A stretch of 64,000 nucleotides of DNA from Nymphaea colorata. Its lineage: Eukaryota > Streptophyta > Magnoliopsida > Nymphaeales > Nymphaeaceae. Of this stretch, positions 1 to 10,398 are shown in pieces (position 1 is the first letter of the stretch; every line of letters begins with the position of its first letter). The stretch is taken from assembly GCF_008831285.2 (NCBI RefSeq), contig NC_045145.1, forward strand, positions 24,242,802-24,306,801, given 5' to 3'. The notes below the pieces were generated by a model that was given only the letters and a program-made list of their open reading frames with translations, did no database searches and was not told the origin of the DNA. Both the position numbers and the translations under genes were made by a program.

Positions 1-25
1 CAAACTCAGAGAAAGAGAAGATTCA

Positions 26-300
26 ATGTTTTTCTACAGACAAACATTCGCCGAAACCCCCTTTCAAGCTAGCACACTTTTGCATAAAACAAGAAATAAC
101 AACGAGCGTGTACCTTCAAAAGGGCGACAGTGGAGCGGACCAGTGGTGGAGCCGCGAAAGGGCGACGGTGGCCCAGTTGTGGAGCAGAGACGGCGGCGGT
201 GGCACACGGTCGTCTTCGTCTCTCCTTGTCTCTGCCCCCCTCAATCGATGAAAAATGCGAATAGGGGAAAGAAAGAAGGCGCAGCCGGCAGAAAATGAAA
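26..300. other. unassigned sequence, no gene seen
   Basis: No recognisable product in any frame. The short open frames here are low-complexity and arise from GC-rich CGG/CAG-like sequence. It may be the interior of the hAT-like element whose GC-rich block follows. Confidence 0.3.
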
Positions 301-430
301 TGAAATTTCGACCTAAACCTAACGGCCCGTTTGGCCAGGCCGGGCCGGGCTCACTCATGTTGGGCCCGATATCAAAATTTCTCGACCCAGACCCGGCCCG
401 TACCGGGCCGGGCCCGACGCCGAGGCCTAC
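300..430. repeat. GC-rich GGCCCGG-type block of a hAT-like element
   Basis: This block is packed with short permutations of GGCCCGG and CCGGGC. The same texture recurs at about 7.62-7.89, 29.10-29.29, 29.88-30.07, 37.34-37.53 and 61.70-61.82 kb, often beside a very AT-rich core. Dense short subterminal motifs of this sort are known from plant hAT elements, where the transposase binds them. The family assignment is inference; no transposase is seen. Confidence 0.5.
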
Positions 431-479
431 TGCTCCCACCTTCATGCTCGGCCTTCCTTTCTTCTTCTCCTTGTTGTTC

Positions 480-684
480 TTCTTCCTCCTCCTCGTAAAC
501 GAGTTAATCGAGTTAAGTGAGTCGAGCTCGAGCTCGACTTTGTATAATTGACTCAAGCCCGAGCTTGTATTAAGCAGCTCGAGTCGAGTTCGAGCTCAAG
601 CTTGTATTAAGCAGCTCGAGTCGAGTTCGAGCTCGAGCTCTTTGAGCCCAATCGAGCTCGACTCAGCTCGTGTGCAGCCCTAGG
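480..684 (-). mobile_element. hAT-like element end with GAGCTCGAG subterminal repeats
   Basis: GAGCTCGAG and GAGTCGAG motifs are repeated many times and run up to a terminus that reads CTAGGGCTGCACACGAGC on the minus strand. A second copy of the same end is at 61.26-61.52 kb, with the same AAGCTTGTATTA-type spacer. Inside this copy a short segment (AAGCTTGTATTAAGCAGCTCGAGTCGAG-like) is itself tandemly duplicated at about 560-630. Terminal AGGGCTG plus dense subterminal motifs suggest a non-autonomous hAT element. The opposite end is not found here. Confidence 0.55.
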
Positions 685-689
685 CTTGG

Positions 690-1275
690 CCTCCCATTGG
701 TTGCAGCCTTTTTCCTGATCACCTTTGCTTTGCTTCTCAATTTGCACCAGGTACTGTTTGCTTTTTATCTGGGAATTAATCAGAGCCATCTAAATTATAT
801 TATGGCAATTTCCCTACTCTTCACATCGCTTGCAGCTGTGATTATAGTGGAAGCACTTACAGGGGAAGCATTTATCTATTATCTCCTCTCGCTTTGATTG
901 GGGAAGAACAAACCACTTTGGTCCTCTCCCTCTCTCTCCGGCACTAGTTGTCAGACTCGGCGACTCGCCACTTTCTTGCTGTTCGGTTGTTGTTGCTGGT
1001 CAGCTACTCCATTTGCCTTGGGTGTTTGCGTTCATGGTTTGTGGGTGATTTGTCATGTGGAGGAGAACACACATGTCCTACAGTGCGATTGGCTTCAAAT
1101 TTTGGAACATATAAAATTCTAAAAAAAATATAGAAATACAATTTTATGATCTCAGTAAATTGCCCGTTGTAATTCTGAAAAACCAAAGTCACTATTCAAA
1201 TTTTTAGGTATATATAAATGAAAAACATAATGCATTAAGTTTATGGTTGAATATATTTTTTTATTTTGTGTCCCT
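690..1275. other. unassigned sequence
   Basis: No gene, RNA or repeat recognised. Open frames at 670-897 and 898-1122 have no domain that I recognise and no second copy in the window. Confidence 0.3.
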
Positions 1276-1277
1276 AA

Positions 1278-1525
1278 GGCACCGTTTGGTTACAAGAACA
1301 ACTGTTCTTGGAACACTTGTATTGTAAGTGTCCTAAGAACAATGAGTTCTTATCGATATAAACAAACTGTAAATTTGTCAATTCTTTGTTTGTAAAGACA
1401 TAAAAGCAAAAGTCTGATTTGTCTTGTCGAATGGACATGTTTATTGCATGTTTTCCAAAATTTCTCCCGCTTTTTCTTCTTCTCACTCTAAACATAGAAA
1501 CAACCTAAAATCTATGCAACCAAAA
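1278..1525. mobile_element. putative MITE with TTTGGTTRCA ends
   Basis: The left end reads GTTTGGTTACAAGAACAAC and the right end, on the other strand, reads CTTTTGGTTGCATAGA, so the ends share TTTGGTTRCA as an imperfect inverted repeat. A related end (GTTTGGTTGCAGGAACAC) lies in the opposite orientation at about 8.43-8.45 kb. The internal GTTCTTGGAACAC-type motifs are shared with 8.83-9.15 kb. It encodes nothing. The superfamily is not clear. Confidence 0.4.
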
Positions 1526-1621
1526 GAAAAGTAGTGATATATTCATGGCTTTTGTCTTCTGGGACATTATGACAAACACTTGGTGTCAATCAAAACAATC
1601 AAATCAAAGAAGAAAGCACCG

Positions 1622-1885
1622 GACAAGTAAGAGAAAGCAGGAAATTTTAACGTGGTTCAGCCAGTGATTTGGCCTATGTCCACGATGAAGTTTTCTCTCT
1701 CGATCTCTCGCACACAGTGAGAGGGAGAAGTTTCTTTATTTATTGAATGGCCATGACAATCTAGATCCACAATTTTAGGATCCTGATTACATTCCACAAT
1801 CTTAGGAGGAGGATTACAATCATCATCACTCGATATTTTAGGAAGGGGCAGATCTTCTTGATCTACGTTTATCACTTTCTTAACA
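1622..1885 (-). repeat. 3' LTR of the copia element
   Basis: This is a direct repeat of 6950-7227 in the same orientation. On the minus strand it begins TGTTAAGAAAG at 1885. Its outer (low-coordinate) edge is uncertain because about 10 bp present in the other LTR are missing here. Confidence 0.9.
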
Positions 1886-1896
1886 CGCCCCCACGA
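1886..1896 (-). other. polypurine tract
   Basis: On the minus strand the bases directly before the 3' LTR read CGTGGGGGCG followed by TGTTAAG. A G-rich run in this position primes plus-strand DNA synthesis in LTR retrotransposons. Confidence 0.7.
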
Positions 1897-2356
1897 GCCA
1901 ATCCTTGTGTTAACAAGGTCGAGCTTGTTCTTGAGATCATAAAACCTTGGTCTAGCTAGGGCCTTAGTCAGAATATCTGCAAGTTGATTTTCAGATTTAA
2001 CGAACTCAATTTTAATCTCTCGTGCTGTCACTTTTTCTCTAACAAAATGAAAGTCAATTTCGATATGTTTGGCACGGGCATGAAACACAGGATTAGCTGC
2101 AAGATATGTTGCTCCTAGATTATCACACTTTAATGTTGGCGCTTCTTGTATTGGAACTTGGAGATCTTCAAGAAGATGTTGTAACCGTGTTAATTCAGCT
2201 GCAGCTCCAGCCATGGCTTTATATTCTGCTTCTTTGCTTGAGCAAGCAACTATGTGTTCCTTGTTAGATCCCCATGATATAATGTTTCGTCTAAGCATGG
2301 TGAGGAATCCACTTGCTGATCTCCTATTATCATGACACCCAACCCAATCTGCATCA
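1886..2356 (-). pseudogene. copia RNase H domain (C-terminal end of pol)
   Basis: The frame carries the copia RNase H signature: an ISWGS segment, then the SKEAEYKAM block, a CDNLGA block, the RAKHIEIDFHF block with KHI, and the ADILTKAL block near the end. These match the usual order of the copia RNase H domain, which removes the RNA strand during reverse transcription. It is out of frame with the upstream RT: a frameshift at about 2355 splits the typical DADWAGC-type start of the domain. The open frame then reads through into the 3' LTR, so the normal stop has been lost or altered. Confidence 0.9.
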
Positions 2357-3462
2357 AGTAAGCTTCAAGTTTCCAAAATGTCGCTCCTTTTATGTGTAGA
2401 CCAACATGTTGAAGATAGTGAAGTATTCCCTTTACATGAGTCCAATGTATATTGGTAGGTTCATGAAGGAATTGACAAGCCTTGTTGACAGCAAATACGA
2501 TATCTAGGCGAGTGAGTGTTATATACTGTAATGCACCTACAATGCTTATGTATAGAGTTCCATCTTTGAGTGTATTCCCTTCAAACTTGGATAGATGAAC
2601 ATTAGGTGCTGCCGGTGTGATTACCGCTCTGGCTTGTTCCATTCGAGCTCTTTTGAGGAGATTTGTGATATATTTGTGTTGAGATAAAAGGAGTTCATTA
2701 GTCTGTTGATTGACTTCTAGTCCAAGAAAATAATTAATTGCCCCAAGATCTTCGATGGAAAACTTATTACTGATGTCATAGATGAATTTTTGCAGTTCTT
2801 GTGAGGAGCTTCTTGTTACAATAATATCATCTACATATATGAGAATATAATCAATGTAGGACTTTGACGAATATATGAACAATGATGAGTCAGATTTCGA
2901 TCCTTTAAATCCCTTGGATATAAGATATGTGCTCAAGCTTTCAAACCAAACTCAAGGAGCTAGACCATATAGAGATTTCTTCAGTCTACACACGTCACAG
3001 ATTACTCTTGTCTTCAAACCCTGGAGGCTGACTCATATAAGCTTCTTCCTTTAGAGTTCCATAAAGGAAAGCATTGTTAACATCCAATTGATTAATTTTC
3101 CATCTTCGACTGGTGACAATAGAAAGAATGAGACGAATAGTAGTAGGCTTTACCACTGGGCTGAAAGTATCAACATAATCAATCCCTTCTCGTTGACTGT
3201 ATCCCTTGGCTATAAGACATGCTTTAGACCGAGCAACAGACCCATCGGCATGTCGCTTGACTTTGTAGATCCATTGACATCCCACTACATTATAATGAGG
3301 CATACAAGGAACCAAATCCCAAGTTTTATTTATGTGAAGTGCTTCAATCTCACTATTCATAGCTGCTTTCCATCGATCATCCTGTAGGGCTTCTTGTAGG
3401 TCAACAGGTTCAGTTTCAGTGTCAATAGGTTTAGTCTCACTGAGATAGGTGAATATTCTAGG
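2357..3462 (-). pseudogene. copia reverse transcriptase domain
   Basis: RVT_2-type reverse transcriptase. The first part (about 3462-2995) has the RW-AM-E-AL-NKTWDLV opening, then the [18 protein letters not shown] block and the [11 protein letters not shown] block, where the first catalytic Asp lies. The second part has the YVDD catalytic motif in an IYVDDIIV context. Between them, at about 2995, the frame changes and a TGA interrupts the SLYGLAP block. A TGA also lies at 3463-3465, directly upstream. All key motifs are recognisable, but the protein cannot be made as one chain. Confidence 0.92.
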
Positions 3463-4686
3463 TCAGCAGATTCCATCTTGAGAACGAGTAATCATGAGGA
3501 GGTTCCTGACATGACTAAGTGTTTTAGGGGGTAAAATGGTTGGATTGGGTTCGTCTTGGGTGATAAGTGCAGGAAAAATTGTGTTGGTTTGTTGGGAAAT
3601 GTGGCCATGGTTTGGAGGGACATTTGAAGACCCACTTAGGTTAGATGTACTAGGGTTGGGTAAGTGGATAAGTTGAGAACCGATGGTGGTTTGAGAGGTG
3701 TCTTTAGCCAACCAGCTGATGATCTCTTTGGTAGTAGTGGGTGGTCGAGTTCCAGAGTATAAAAAGGTGTTTTCATCAAAAAGAACATGTCTGGAAATAC
3801 TAACACGTTTGCTCATGGGATTGTAACATATGTAGCCTTTAAAACATTTTGGGAACCCAAGAAAGACATATGCATGAGACTTTGGAGCAAGTTTTGATTT
3901 ATTTTAAGGACTTACTAATGGATAAGTAGTGCATCAAAAAACTTTAAGGTTCTCCAATTGAGGCTAGGTACCAAGAAGTTTCTTTAAAGGAGTGGATTCT
4001 TGAGCATTAATTGGTAACCTGTTGATAATATAAACTGTCATTCTGAAAGCATCAATCCAAAAATAAGCTGGCATACAAGCATTAATAAGCATAGCAAGTC
4101 CAATTTCAACAATGTGGTGATATTTTCGTTCCGCTACACCATTTTGCTGCGGTGTATAGGGACATGAGAGACGTCTTTGAATACCATGAGAAGCAAGATA
4201 CATAGAAAATTCTGCACTCATAAACTCACATCCGCAATCACTATGAAAAGCTTTAATCTTGTGCTCAAGTTGTCTTTCTATGATCTTATGAAAGTTTTGG
4301 AAACAAGAGAAGGTTTCAGACTTCTTTGTAAGCATAAAACTCCAGGTGAATCTTGAAAAATCATCTACTATTACCAAATAATACTTGTACCCTTCTCTAG
4401 AGATACATGGTGAAGGTCCCCATACATCCGCATGTAATAATTCTAAAGGAGAAGGCGTTTTTAACTCAATGGAATCAAAGAGCAACCTATGCATCTTGGC
4501 TAAAGCACAAACTAAACAAAAATGTTCTTTAGGCATTGAATTACAAGCAATATACTTAGATGAGTTCATGCGATTCAATAAAGAATCATTTACATGTCCC
4601 AAACGTTCATGCCAAAGGTTAAAAGTATCTCTAGGAACTTGAGCAACATTATTGAAAGAAGAAACGTAAGCATTGCATGTCTGCAT
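3463..4686 (-). pseudogene. copia GAG-pre-integrase and integrase
   Basis: It starts with the HHCC zinc-binding module (LWHERLGH and CLVCALAK), followed by the integrase core. The D,D-35-E triad is visible as ADVWGP, FHSDCGCEF (most copia elements have SDNGGEF, so the Asn and first Gly are changed here) and NGVAERKYHH. The C-terminal part (LENLKVF to HVLFDEN) is present but interrupted by TAG, TGA and TAA near 3961, 3930 and 3900, all in the same frame. Only stops, not frameshifts, separate it from the first part of RT. Confidence 0.92.
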
Positions 4687-4750
4687 TTTATTTCCAGTGG
4701 GTTGTTTTCTTGCAGCAGTGCTAATGTTGGTTCATGCATAAAGTCCATTC

Positions 4751-5080
4751 CTAAGCTGTCCCTGGTGCATTATTGCCTCCCGTCTGCATATTCTTGACAG
4801 AAAAATCATGAGGTGTAAATTCCATTTTGCAGTCATTATCTCTAGTGAACTTGACAACATAAAGTAGATTCTTATGAATCATAGGGACATAGAGAACATT
4901 CTTTAATCTAAAATTTTCATGTGTAGATGGTAGGGACATGTTACCGATGCTTCTAATGGATAGTTTTTCTCCACTGCCAACAATAACTGAATTACAATCA
5001 TAATAAAGAGATTTACCTTCCATAGATTGATCACAATTCATCATGTGATGGGCTGCGCCCGTATCTGGATACCATTCTTA
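4751..5080 (-). pseudogene. copia aspartic protease
   Basis: The retropepsin active site reads WYPDTGAAHHM at about 5072-5040, and the downstream NVLYVPMIHKNLLYV block is typical of copia proteases. The domain is in the same frame as gag and is separated from it by one TAA at 5078-5080, so a single nonsense change splits Gag from Pol here. The domain ends at a stop at 4751, and integrase follows in a different frame. Confidence 0.9.
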
Positions 5081-6177
5081 ATTGTTATCCATCACATTAG
5101 GAGAATAAGTTGATGACGAAGCTCTGTTATTAGTTGTTCCCGTATTGAGAGCCATGACCATAAAGGCTTTTGGAATAACATAAAACTGACGAGCATTGTG
5201 GCCCTTGCGACCGCAATATTGACAAGTAACAGCTGCAGACATTTTATAATTAGAAGTATTACCACGGCCTTCAGTATACCCACAACCTCTATTGTTCCCA
5301 CGTCCTCCATTGTATGAACTAAAATTGCCACGTCCTCCATTGTAAGAACCAAAATTGCCACACCCACTACTATTGTATGAGTTATAATTGCTGCGACCTC
5401 CACTGTTTCGGTCCCCTCTCCATCTTGCATAAGAATTTCCACGATTGCCGGTTCGATGGGCAACCATGGCTACTGTTTCTGTTTCTTGAGACACATCAAG
5501 GAGAGGTGAGAGAATTTGCGGATGATTTTCTTGTGAAATGAGCATATCAAATATTTCAGGAAAGCTTGGTAGAGTCTTGAATGTTGTTACAGTAGTGATG
5601 AAAGGCTCATATTCAGTGGACAACCCGTTAAGAGTATATAAAACCAAATCAGTATCAGATACCTTATGATTAACAACAACTAAAGAGTCATACGAAAATT
5701 TGACATGATTCAAGTAATCAGCCATCATCATATCTCCTTTCTTGACATTCTGTAAATCCCTTTTTAACTGAATGATCCGTAAGTTAGATTGAGAAGCATA
5801 TTGTTGTTCTAAAGCACACCAAGCCTCACGTGCGGTGGAATATGAGATTAATTGTGGCAAAATGTGTTCGGATACTGTAACCTTAATCCAATTTAAAGCT
5901 AACTGATCTGCCCATTCCCATGCTTCAAAATCAGGATTTACTATGTTTTGCTCTACATTAAGATACTCTGGAGAAGCAGTAATGTGCCGTTGACATACCT
6001 TAGTAGTCCTTGGCTTTTCATAACACTGGTAATTTGAGAACACCATAGTAGATAATTTGTGCGATCTAACTTGACGGATACCAAACTGGAAAAAGCAATC
6101 CACTGAGTAGTTGATGGTGCAGCAGGGTTGGGACTAAAGGCTGTTGAAGAGGACAAGTTTGGCGTTGCCATTGCCAA
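5081..6177 (-). pseudogene. copia Gag polyprotein
   Basis: The Gag N-terminus starts at 6177 (MAMATPNLSS) with a LDRTNYLLWCSQ block, followed after a frameshift at about 5990 by the UBN2-type Gag domain (EAWCALEQQYASQS, LKRDLQNVKKG and YEPFITTV blocks). Then comes a Gly/Arg/Asn-rich stretch with repeated GGRGN units and a CCHC zinc knuckle. The knuckle reads CQYCGRKGHNARQF: the last Cys is Phe, so it would not bind zinc normally. Gag forms the particle that packages the element RNA. Confidence 0.9.
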
Positions 6178-6212
6178 GATATTCTGAAAGTGTACTCCTT
6201 CTCAGGAATGTA

Positions 6213-6615
6213 CAGAAAGCTCTTGAAACCAGTGACTATTGTAAAATCAATATCTCCTTAACGTTTGCTCCAAAAATTATGAAAATTGCTGAAAATGTTC
6301 CTTGAAAACAAATGAATCCAACGATTCCTTCCTCGACTTCTTTCACGCAGGACCTGACAATGCTGGCCAAAAACGCAGAGCTCTGTTCTGTCACTCCTCG
6401 AAACAGCTTCCTGAAACCAGCAACTCTTGTAAAATCAATAGCTCCTTAACGCCTGCACCAAAAATTATGAAAATTGGTGGGAGTGTTCCTCGGAGACAGA
6501 CAAATCCAACGTGTCATTGCTCGACTTCTGTCGCCACTGGAGCTGAGAACTCCGGCCAAAAAATGCAATGCTCTGTTTTCTGGAAACAGCTTCCTGAAAC
6601 CAGCAACTCTCACAT
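6213..6615 (-). repeat. tandem repeat in the copia 5' leader
   Basis: The segment around CTGAAACCAG followed by TTGTAAAATCAATA recurs at about 6224, 6412 and 6595, giving unit lengths of about 188 and 183 bp. The units share CTCGACTTCT, GGCCAAAAA and CTCTGTTTTC-like blocks. The repeat lies between the PBS and the gag start, where packaging and translation signals are expected. Confidence 0.8.
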
Positions 6616-6934
6616 GTACAGAAAAAAAAACAGAGAAATTTATGGAGGCATAAACGACGATTTTGGATCTTGAAGAAGCAGACTGACAAGAGATGTCTGG
6701 ACATCTACGGTGCTTTTGCTTGACAGCCAGAACCACAGGAAAAATTACCGCCGGTGAAAGACGTCTTTTGTTGAAAACATGAGAAATAAAGGCGAAAACT
6801 TAGGCGTTCCTCAGATCAGATCAAGGAGAGATTCTGTTCCCCACTGGAATATTTGAAAACATTGATCATTGGCAACAACCACCAAATAGACAAGAGAATC
6901 CTCTGTTTGGCCTCTGCTCCTCACTTGTGCCTTT

Positions 6935-6949
6935 GTGGCTCTGGTACCA
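6935..6949 (-). other. primer-binding site for initiator tRNA-Met
   Basis: On the minus strand the bases directly after the 5' LTR read TGGTACCAGAGCCAC. This resembles the complement of the 3' end of plant initiator tRNA-Met (usual form TGGTATCAGAGC), the standard primer for copia elements. Confidence 0.88.
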
Positions 6950-7227
6950 TGTAAAGAGTAAGGGAAGAAGAAGAGAAAGCAGGAAATTTTAACGTGGTTC
7001 GGCCAATGAGTTGGCCTACGTCCATGATGAAGTTTTCTCTCTCGATCTCTCACACACAGTGAGAGGGAGAGGTTTCTTTATTTATTGAATGGCCATGACA
7101 ATCTAGATCCACAATTTTAGGATCTTGATTACATTCCACAATCTTAGGAGGAGGATTACAATCATCATTACTCGATATTTTAGGAAGGGGCAGATCTTCT
7201 TGATCTGCGTTTACCTCTTTCTTAACA
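6950..7227 (-). repeat. 5' LTR of the copia element
   Basis: On the minus strand it runs from TGTTAAGAAAG to CTTTACA, 278 bp. TG...CA ends and the adjacent PBS fix its limits. The promoter of the element should lie inside it; no clear TATA box was assigned. Confidence 0.92.
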
Positions 7228-7619
7228 ATATGAAGACAAATAAGGTTTCTCGTCAATAGGAATGTTGTTAGGGAGATGTCAAGAGTGTTGAGGCCAAGAC
7301 AAGGAATCAAGTAAAGCTGAGGTCTATACATCATAAAAACGACAACGACATGATGTTGTGCTTGATTAGCTGAAACTCCAAACTTAATCCTACAGAGGAG
7401 GTGAAGATGTAGACATTGTCATCTGTTCAAAAAATTAGAGAAAATATACATAGGTAAGAATTCTTAGAAGAGGTTGAGAAAAGACATCAATAAATTCAGG
7501 GGTGGCCCTAATTCAAAGCATCCTATCCCAAACTCCCCAGCAGGTTGCTTACACTTGGATGATTACGAGGATGATGGCCATTGTATCCCAAAATCCTCAA
7601 TAGGTCCTAAGGGTGGGAC

Positions 7620-7895
7620 CCGGCCTGATAGTTGAAACCTGAGGCCAGACCCAACCTTATCCGGCCCGTTTGATAATAAAAAATAATTTTTAAATTATAA
7701 AATATTTTTAATAGTAAAATACATATCATTAAATTAAAATAATAATAATAACATATTTTTTAAATATTACCAGGCTGGATCGGCTCGGGCCAGGCCTACC
7801 CGAGCCCGAACTAGGTTTTTCCAGCCCGGACCAGGGCCTCACTGGGCCAGGTACTGAGTACCTGTTGGGGGCCCGGCCGGGTGCCCACCCCTAAT
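7620..7895. repeat. hAT-like GC-rich/AT-rich block
   Basis: GGCCCGG-type motifs flank an AT-rich core of about 100 bp (7675-7770). The right edge reads GGGTGCCCACCCCTA; its complement, TAGGGGTGGGCACCC, is a plausible hAT terminus. It encodes nothing. The same layout recurs at 37.34-37.53 and 61.62-61.82 kb. Confidence 0.5.
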
Positions 7896-8239
7896 AAGTA
7901 GAACCCCTCTTTAGTGATTTGAAAAAAAAAAACATAAATTTGATCAATTTCCTATGGAGGTGACTAATTAATTTTAAGTGACTGCAACTAAGTGTCCACG
8001 ATATACAGAAGGCTGAAGAGAGGAGCAGAGCAATCATAGGTGGAGTCGATCAACGGTCTTAGATAGGGCAACCCTCTTATAGAAATGAAGTCATGGAAGA
8101 AGTGAAGGTAAAGAATGAAGAACAGTGAAAGGAGAAGAAGAATGAGATGCACTCTGCTGAAGACGAACCAAAAAATGCGAAACAGAGAGAGTTACATGCA
8201 TGAGAGTGCAGCACCAGCATTTGAGCGAGAGTGTAAAGG

Positions 8240-8455
8240 CTCAGCTAGTTTTGAGTGATTGAGAGTTTCGAGCAATGTTTTCGCAAAAACGTTCTGGGGG
8301 TAAGGGCGTTACATGTAGGAACAGCTTTTTGCATTCTCCGAGAACACTCTGTACACCACAATTTTTGTCCAGCGTTTGGCATGCATCAACCATTTCTAAG
8401 AACATTCTGTTCTTAGAACAGTGTGTTCCTGCAACCAAACGACCTCCAAGTTGAC
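8240..8455 (-). mobile_element. MITE relic related to 1278-1525
   Basis: Read on the minus strand, it begins GTTTGGTTGCAGGAACAC and has GTTCTTAGAAC palindromes inside, as in the element at 1.28 kb. The other end is unclear. A minus-strand open frame (8471-8241) is not thought to be a gene. Confidence 0.4.
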
Positions 8456-8829
8456 ATAGATTGCTGAACAAAAGAAATTAAAAGAAGAGCAGTCACGGTT
8501 CGAAAGACCTGCGGAAACTGTCGCCTGCCTTCGAGAAAACCTTGAATGCAGTCAAGTCATTCTAAGTTAGTTGTTAACGAGCAGCAATTTGGGATCCCAC
8601 TGACAAAACCCAACTTCAGAAAAGGATCTTCCAAATAGCACTTACTTCTGCTCCATGTTGAGACTTGAGAGTCCCTCCTTGTGGATTTTGTTGCGCCTGG
8701 CACAAAATATATTGCTTGTGGATCAAACAATGGCTAAAAAAAAAAGGACCAATATTTTTTGCTTTTCCTCATCTTCTAGCATCTTCCAAAGAATTAAAGT
8801 AGGTGATTTGGCTGTCTTGGCAGTAAGGG

Positions 8830-9150
8830 AGGAAGGGGTCATTTGATTTCAAAAACATGTGTTCTTAAGACATGTCCTTAGAACATAATAATTTGTTCTT
8901 GTTCATATGGACAAGCTGCAATTGTATCTAGCATTTGTTTGCTTAGACAACATATTCAACTTGTTTCGTCTGATGTTTATTTAAATCATTGGATGAACAT
9001 CTTTAACATATGGTTTGCATTTCTCTCTCTCTCTCTCTCTCTTCCCCGAACAAACATATGATAGAACTTGTAAAAAAAATTAACTAATAAAAATATTTTT
9101 TCTCTCTCTAAACATATGACGACCTAAAATTCACATATAGTGAAAGAAAA
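8830..9150. mobile_element. diverged MITE-like relic with a (CT)n tract
   Basis: It shares ATGTGTTCTTAAGACATG-type motifs and overall order with 1278-1525 (start-like ATTTGATTTCAAAAACA, then GGACAAG, then CGACCTAAAATTC). A CT microsatellite lies at about 9025-9046. Confidence 0.35.
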
Positions 9151-9278
9151 TATTCGGTATAGGGCATTTAAACAATACTCCAAGCGAGCAAGATCTACAC
9201 TTCTACTTTCACATCAAGTTTGATCTACAAGTATCTGACCCATCTATTTTTCCACTGTCCAACCAAGAACAAATGATC

Positions 9279-9485
9279 TAGCCATAAAGTTATGCTACCC
9301 AACAGGATAATGAATGATGATTAATTAGATTCAAGCCATGACCAACTTCCACCAAATGTTTTAACAATGATTCAACATAAGTACATCATAATGTTTTAAA
9401 AATGGTTGATGACTGTCAAAGAGAGCAAGTAGAGAGCCAGAAGTAAGCAAACTAACCCAGATTAAGGCTTTCATTTATTAGTAAT
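9279..9485 (+). repeat. foldback family, copy 1
   Basis: A segment from TAGCCATAAAGTTATGCTACC to GGCTTTCATTTATTAG. It is repeated in direct orientation at 9604-9812 and inverted at 9879-10075. Copy 1 also continues to about 9523, and that extension pairs with the inverted copy from 9836. Confidence 0.85.
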
Positions 9486-9603
9486 GGGCCAACATAAGGG
9501 ACAACTCCCGATATTCATGCAAGGGGAAGGATGATCCAGATTTCTGAGATCATCTCCAATTAGACTTGAGCAGGGATCTGTTTGAGAACCACCCATACAG
9601 TGA

Positions 9604-9812
9604 TATAGCCATAAAGTTATGCTACCTAACAGGATGATGAATGATGATATTAATCAGATTCATGCCATGATCAACTTCCACCGAATGTTTTAACAATGAT
9701 TCAACATAAATACATCATAAAGTTTTAAAAATGGTTGATGACTGTCAAAGAGGGCAAGAAGAGAGCTAGAAGTAAGCAAACTAACCCAGATTAAGGCTTT
9801 CATTTATCAGTA
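9604..9812 (+). repeat. foldback family, copy 2 (left stem)
   Basis: Direct copy of 9279-9485 with scattered differences. Its right edge, CTTTCATTTATCAGTA at 9797-9812, is exactly complementary to 9879-9894, so it folds directly onto copy 3 with a 66-nt loop. Confidence 0.85.
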
Positions 9813-9835
9813 GAGACTAACTACTACTCATCCTT

Positions 9836-10082
9836 CCACCTGCATGAATATCAGGAGTTGTCCCTTATGTTGGCCCATTACTGATAAATGAAAGCCTTAA
9901 TCTGGGTTAGTTTGCTTAGTTCTGGCTCTCTACTTGCCCTCTTTTGACAGTCATCAACCATTTTTAAAACTTTATGATGTACTTATGTTGAATCATTGTT
10001 AAAGCATTTGATGGAAGTTGGTCATGGCATGCAACTGAATACTTCCCAATTAAGATCATCATTCATTGTTGGACTCAACCTA
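9836..10082 (-). repeat. foldback family, copy 3 (inverted, right stem)
   Basis: Inverted copy of the two segments above. The stem with copy 2 is about 180 bp and nearly continuous. The part at 9836-9878 pairs instead with the extension of copy 1 at about 9481-9523. No coding capacity. Confidence 0.85.
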
Positions 10083-10398
10083 AGATAAAGTTTTTGGACT
10101 TGAAAACAAATGCTAATTTCTTTTGATTGATTTATTCAATCCTGATCTGAAAGTCCGGAGTATGGTCCAGTTATGACATAAATTAATTACATACACATTT
10201 ATTATTTTGTATACTTCAAAATCGGACTAGGGAGGGCAAAGTACCATTGGAACCATGTGCTTCACGGGTGGCATTGCTGCCATGGAGGAACCCTTGACAC
10301 GCACAATCATCTTCAAGTTTGATGTTCTCCTTTCTAGTGTAGATGCCCAATCTTTAAATGGAGCATTTTTTTTTTCTAATATTAATTCACGACTTTTT

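Larger units (their letters stand above)
1622..7227 (-). mobile_element. Ty1/copia LTR retrotransposon, degenerate, nearly full length
   Basis: A complete copia layout lies on the minus strand: 5' LTR (6950-7227), tRNA-Met primer-binding site, gag, protease, integrase, RT, RNase H, polypurine tract and 3' LTR (1622-1885). The order with integrase before RT is diagnostic of Ty1/copia (Pseudoviridae-type) elements. The coding region needs several frame changes and stop suppressions, so the element is dead. The two LTRs differ at about a dozen positions over some 255 aligned bases by eye, so the insertion is not recent but not ancient. No convincing 5-bp target-site duplication is seen: the base run after the 5' LTR is ATATG and its partner is not found beside the 3' LTR, whose outer edge is also about 10 bp shorter. 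Confidence 0.95.

Noticed and set aside
116-556. Overlapping frames of 146 and 98 codons at the window start
   Set aside because: Low-complexity Gly/Pro/Arg sequence from the GC-rich transposon block, open on both strands.
9025-9046. CT repeats considered as part of a CRISPR or satellite array
   Set aside because: Simple dinucleotide repeat; no spacer structure, and the window is eukaryotic.
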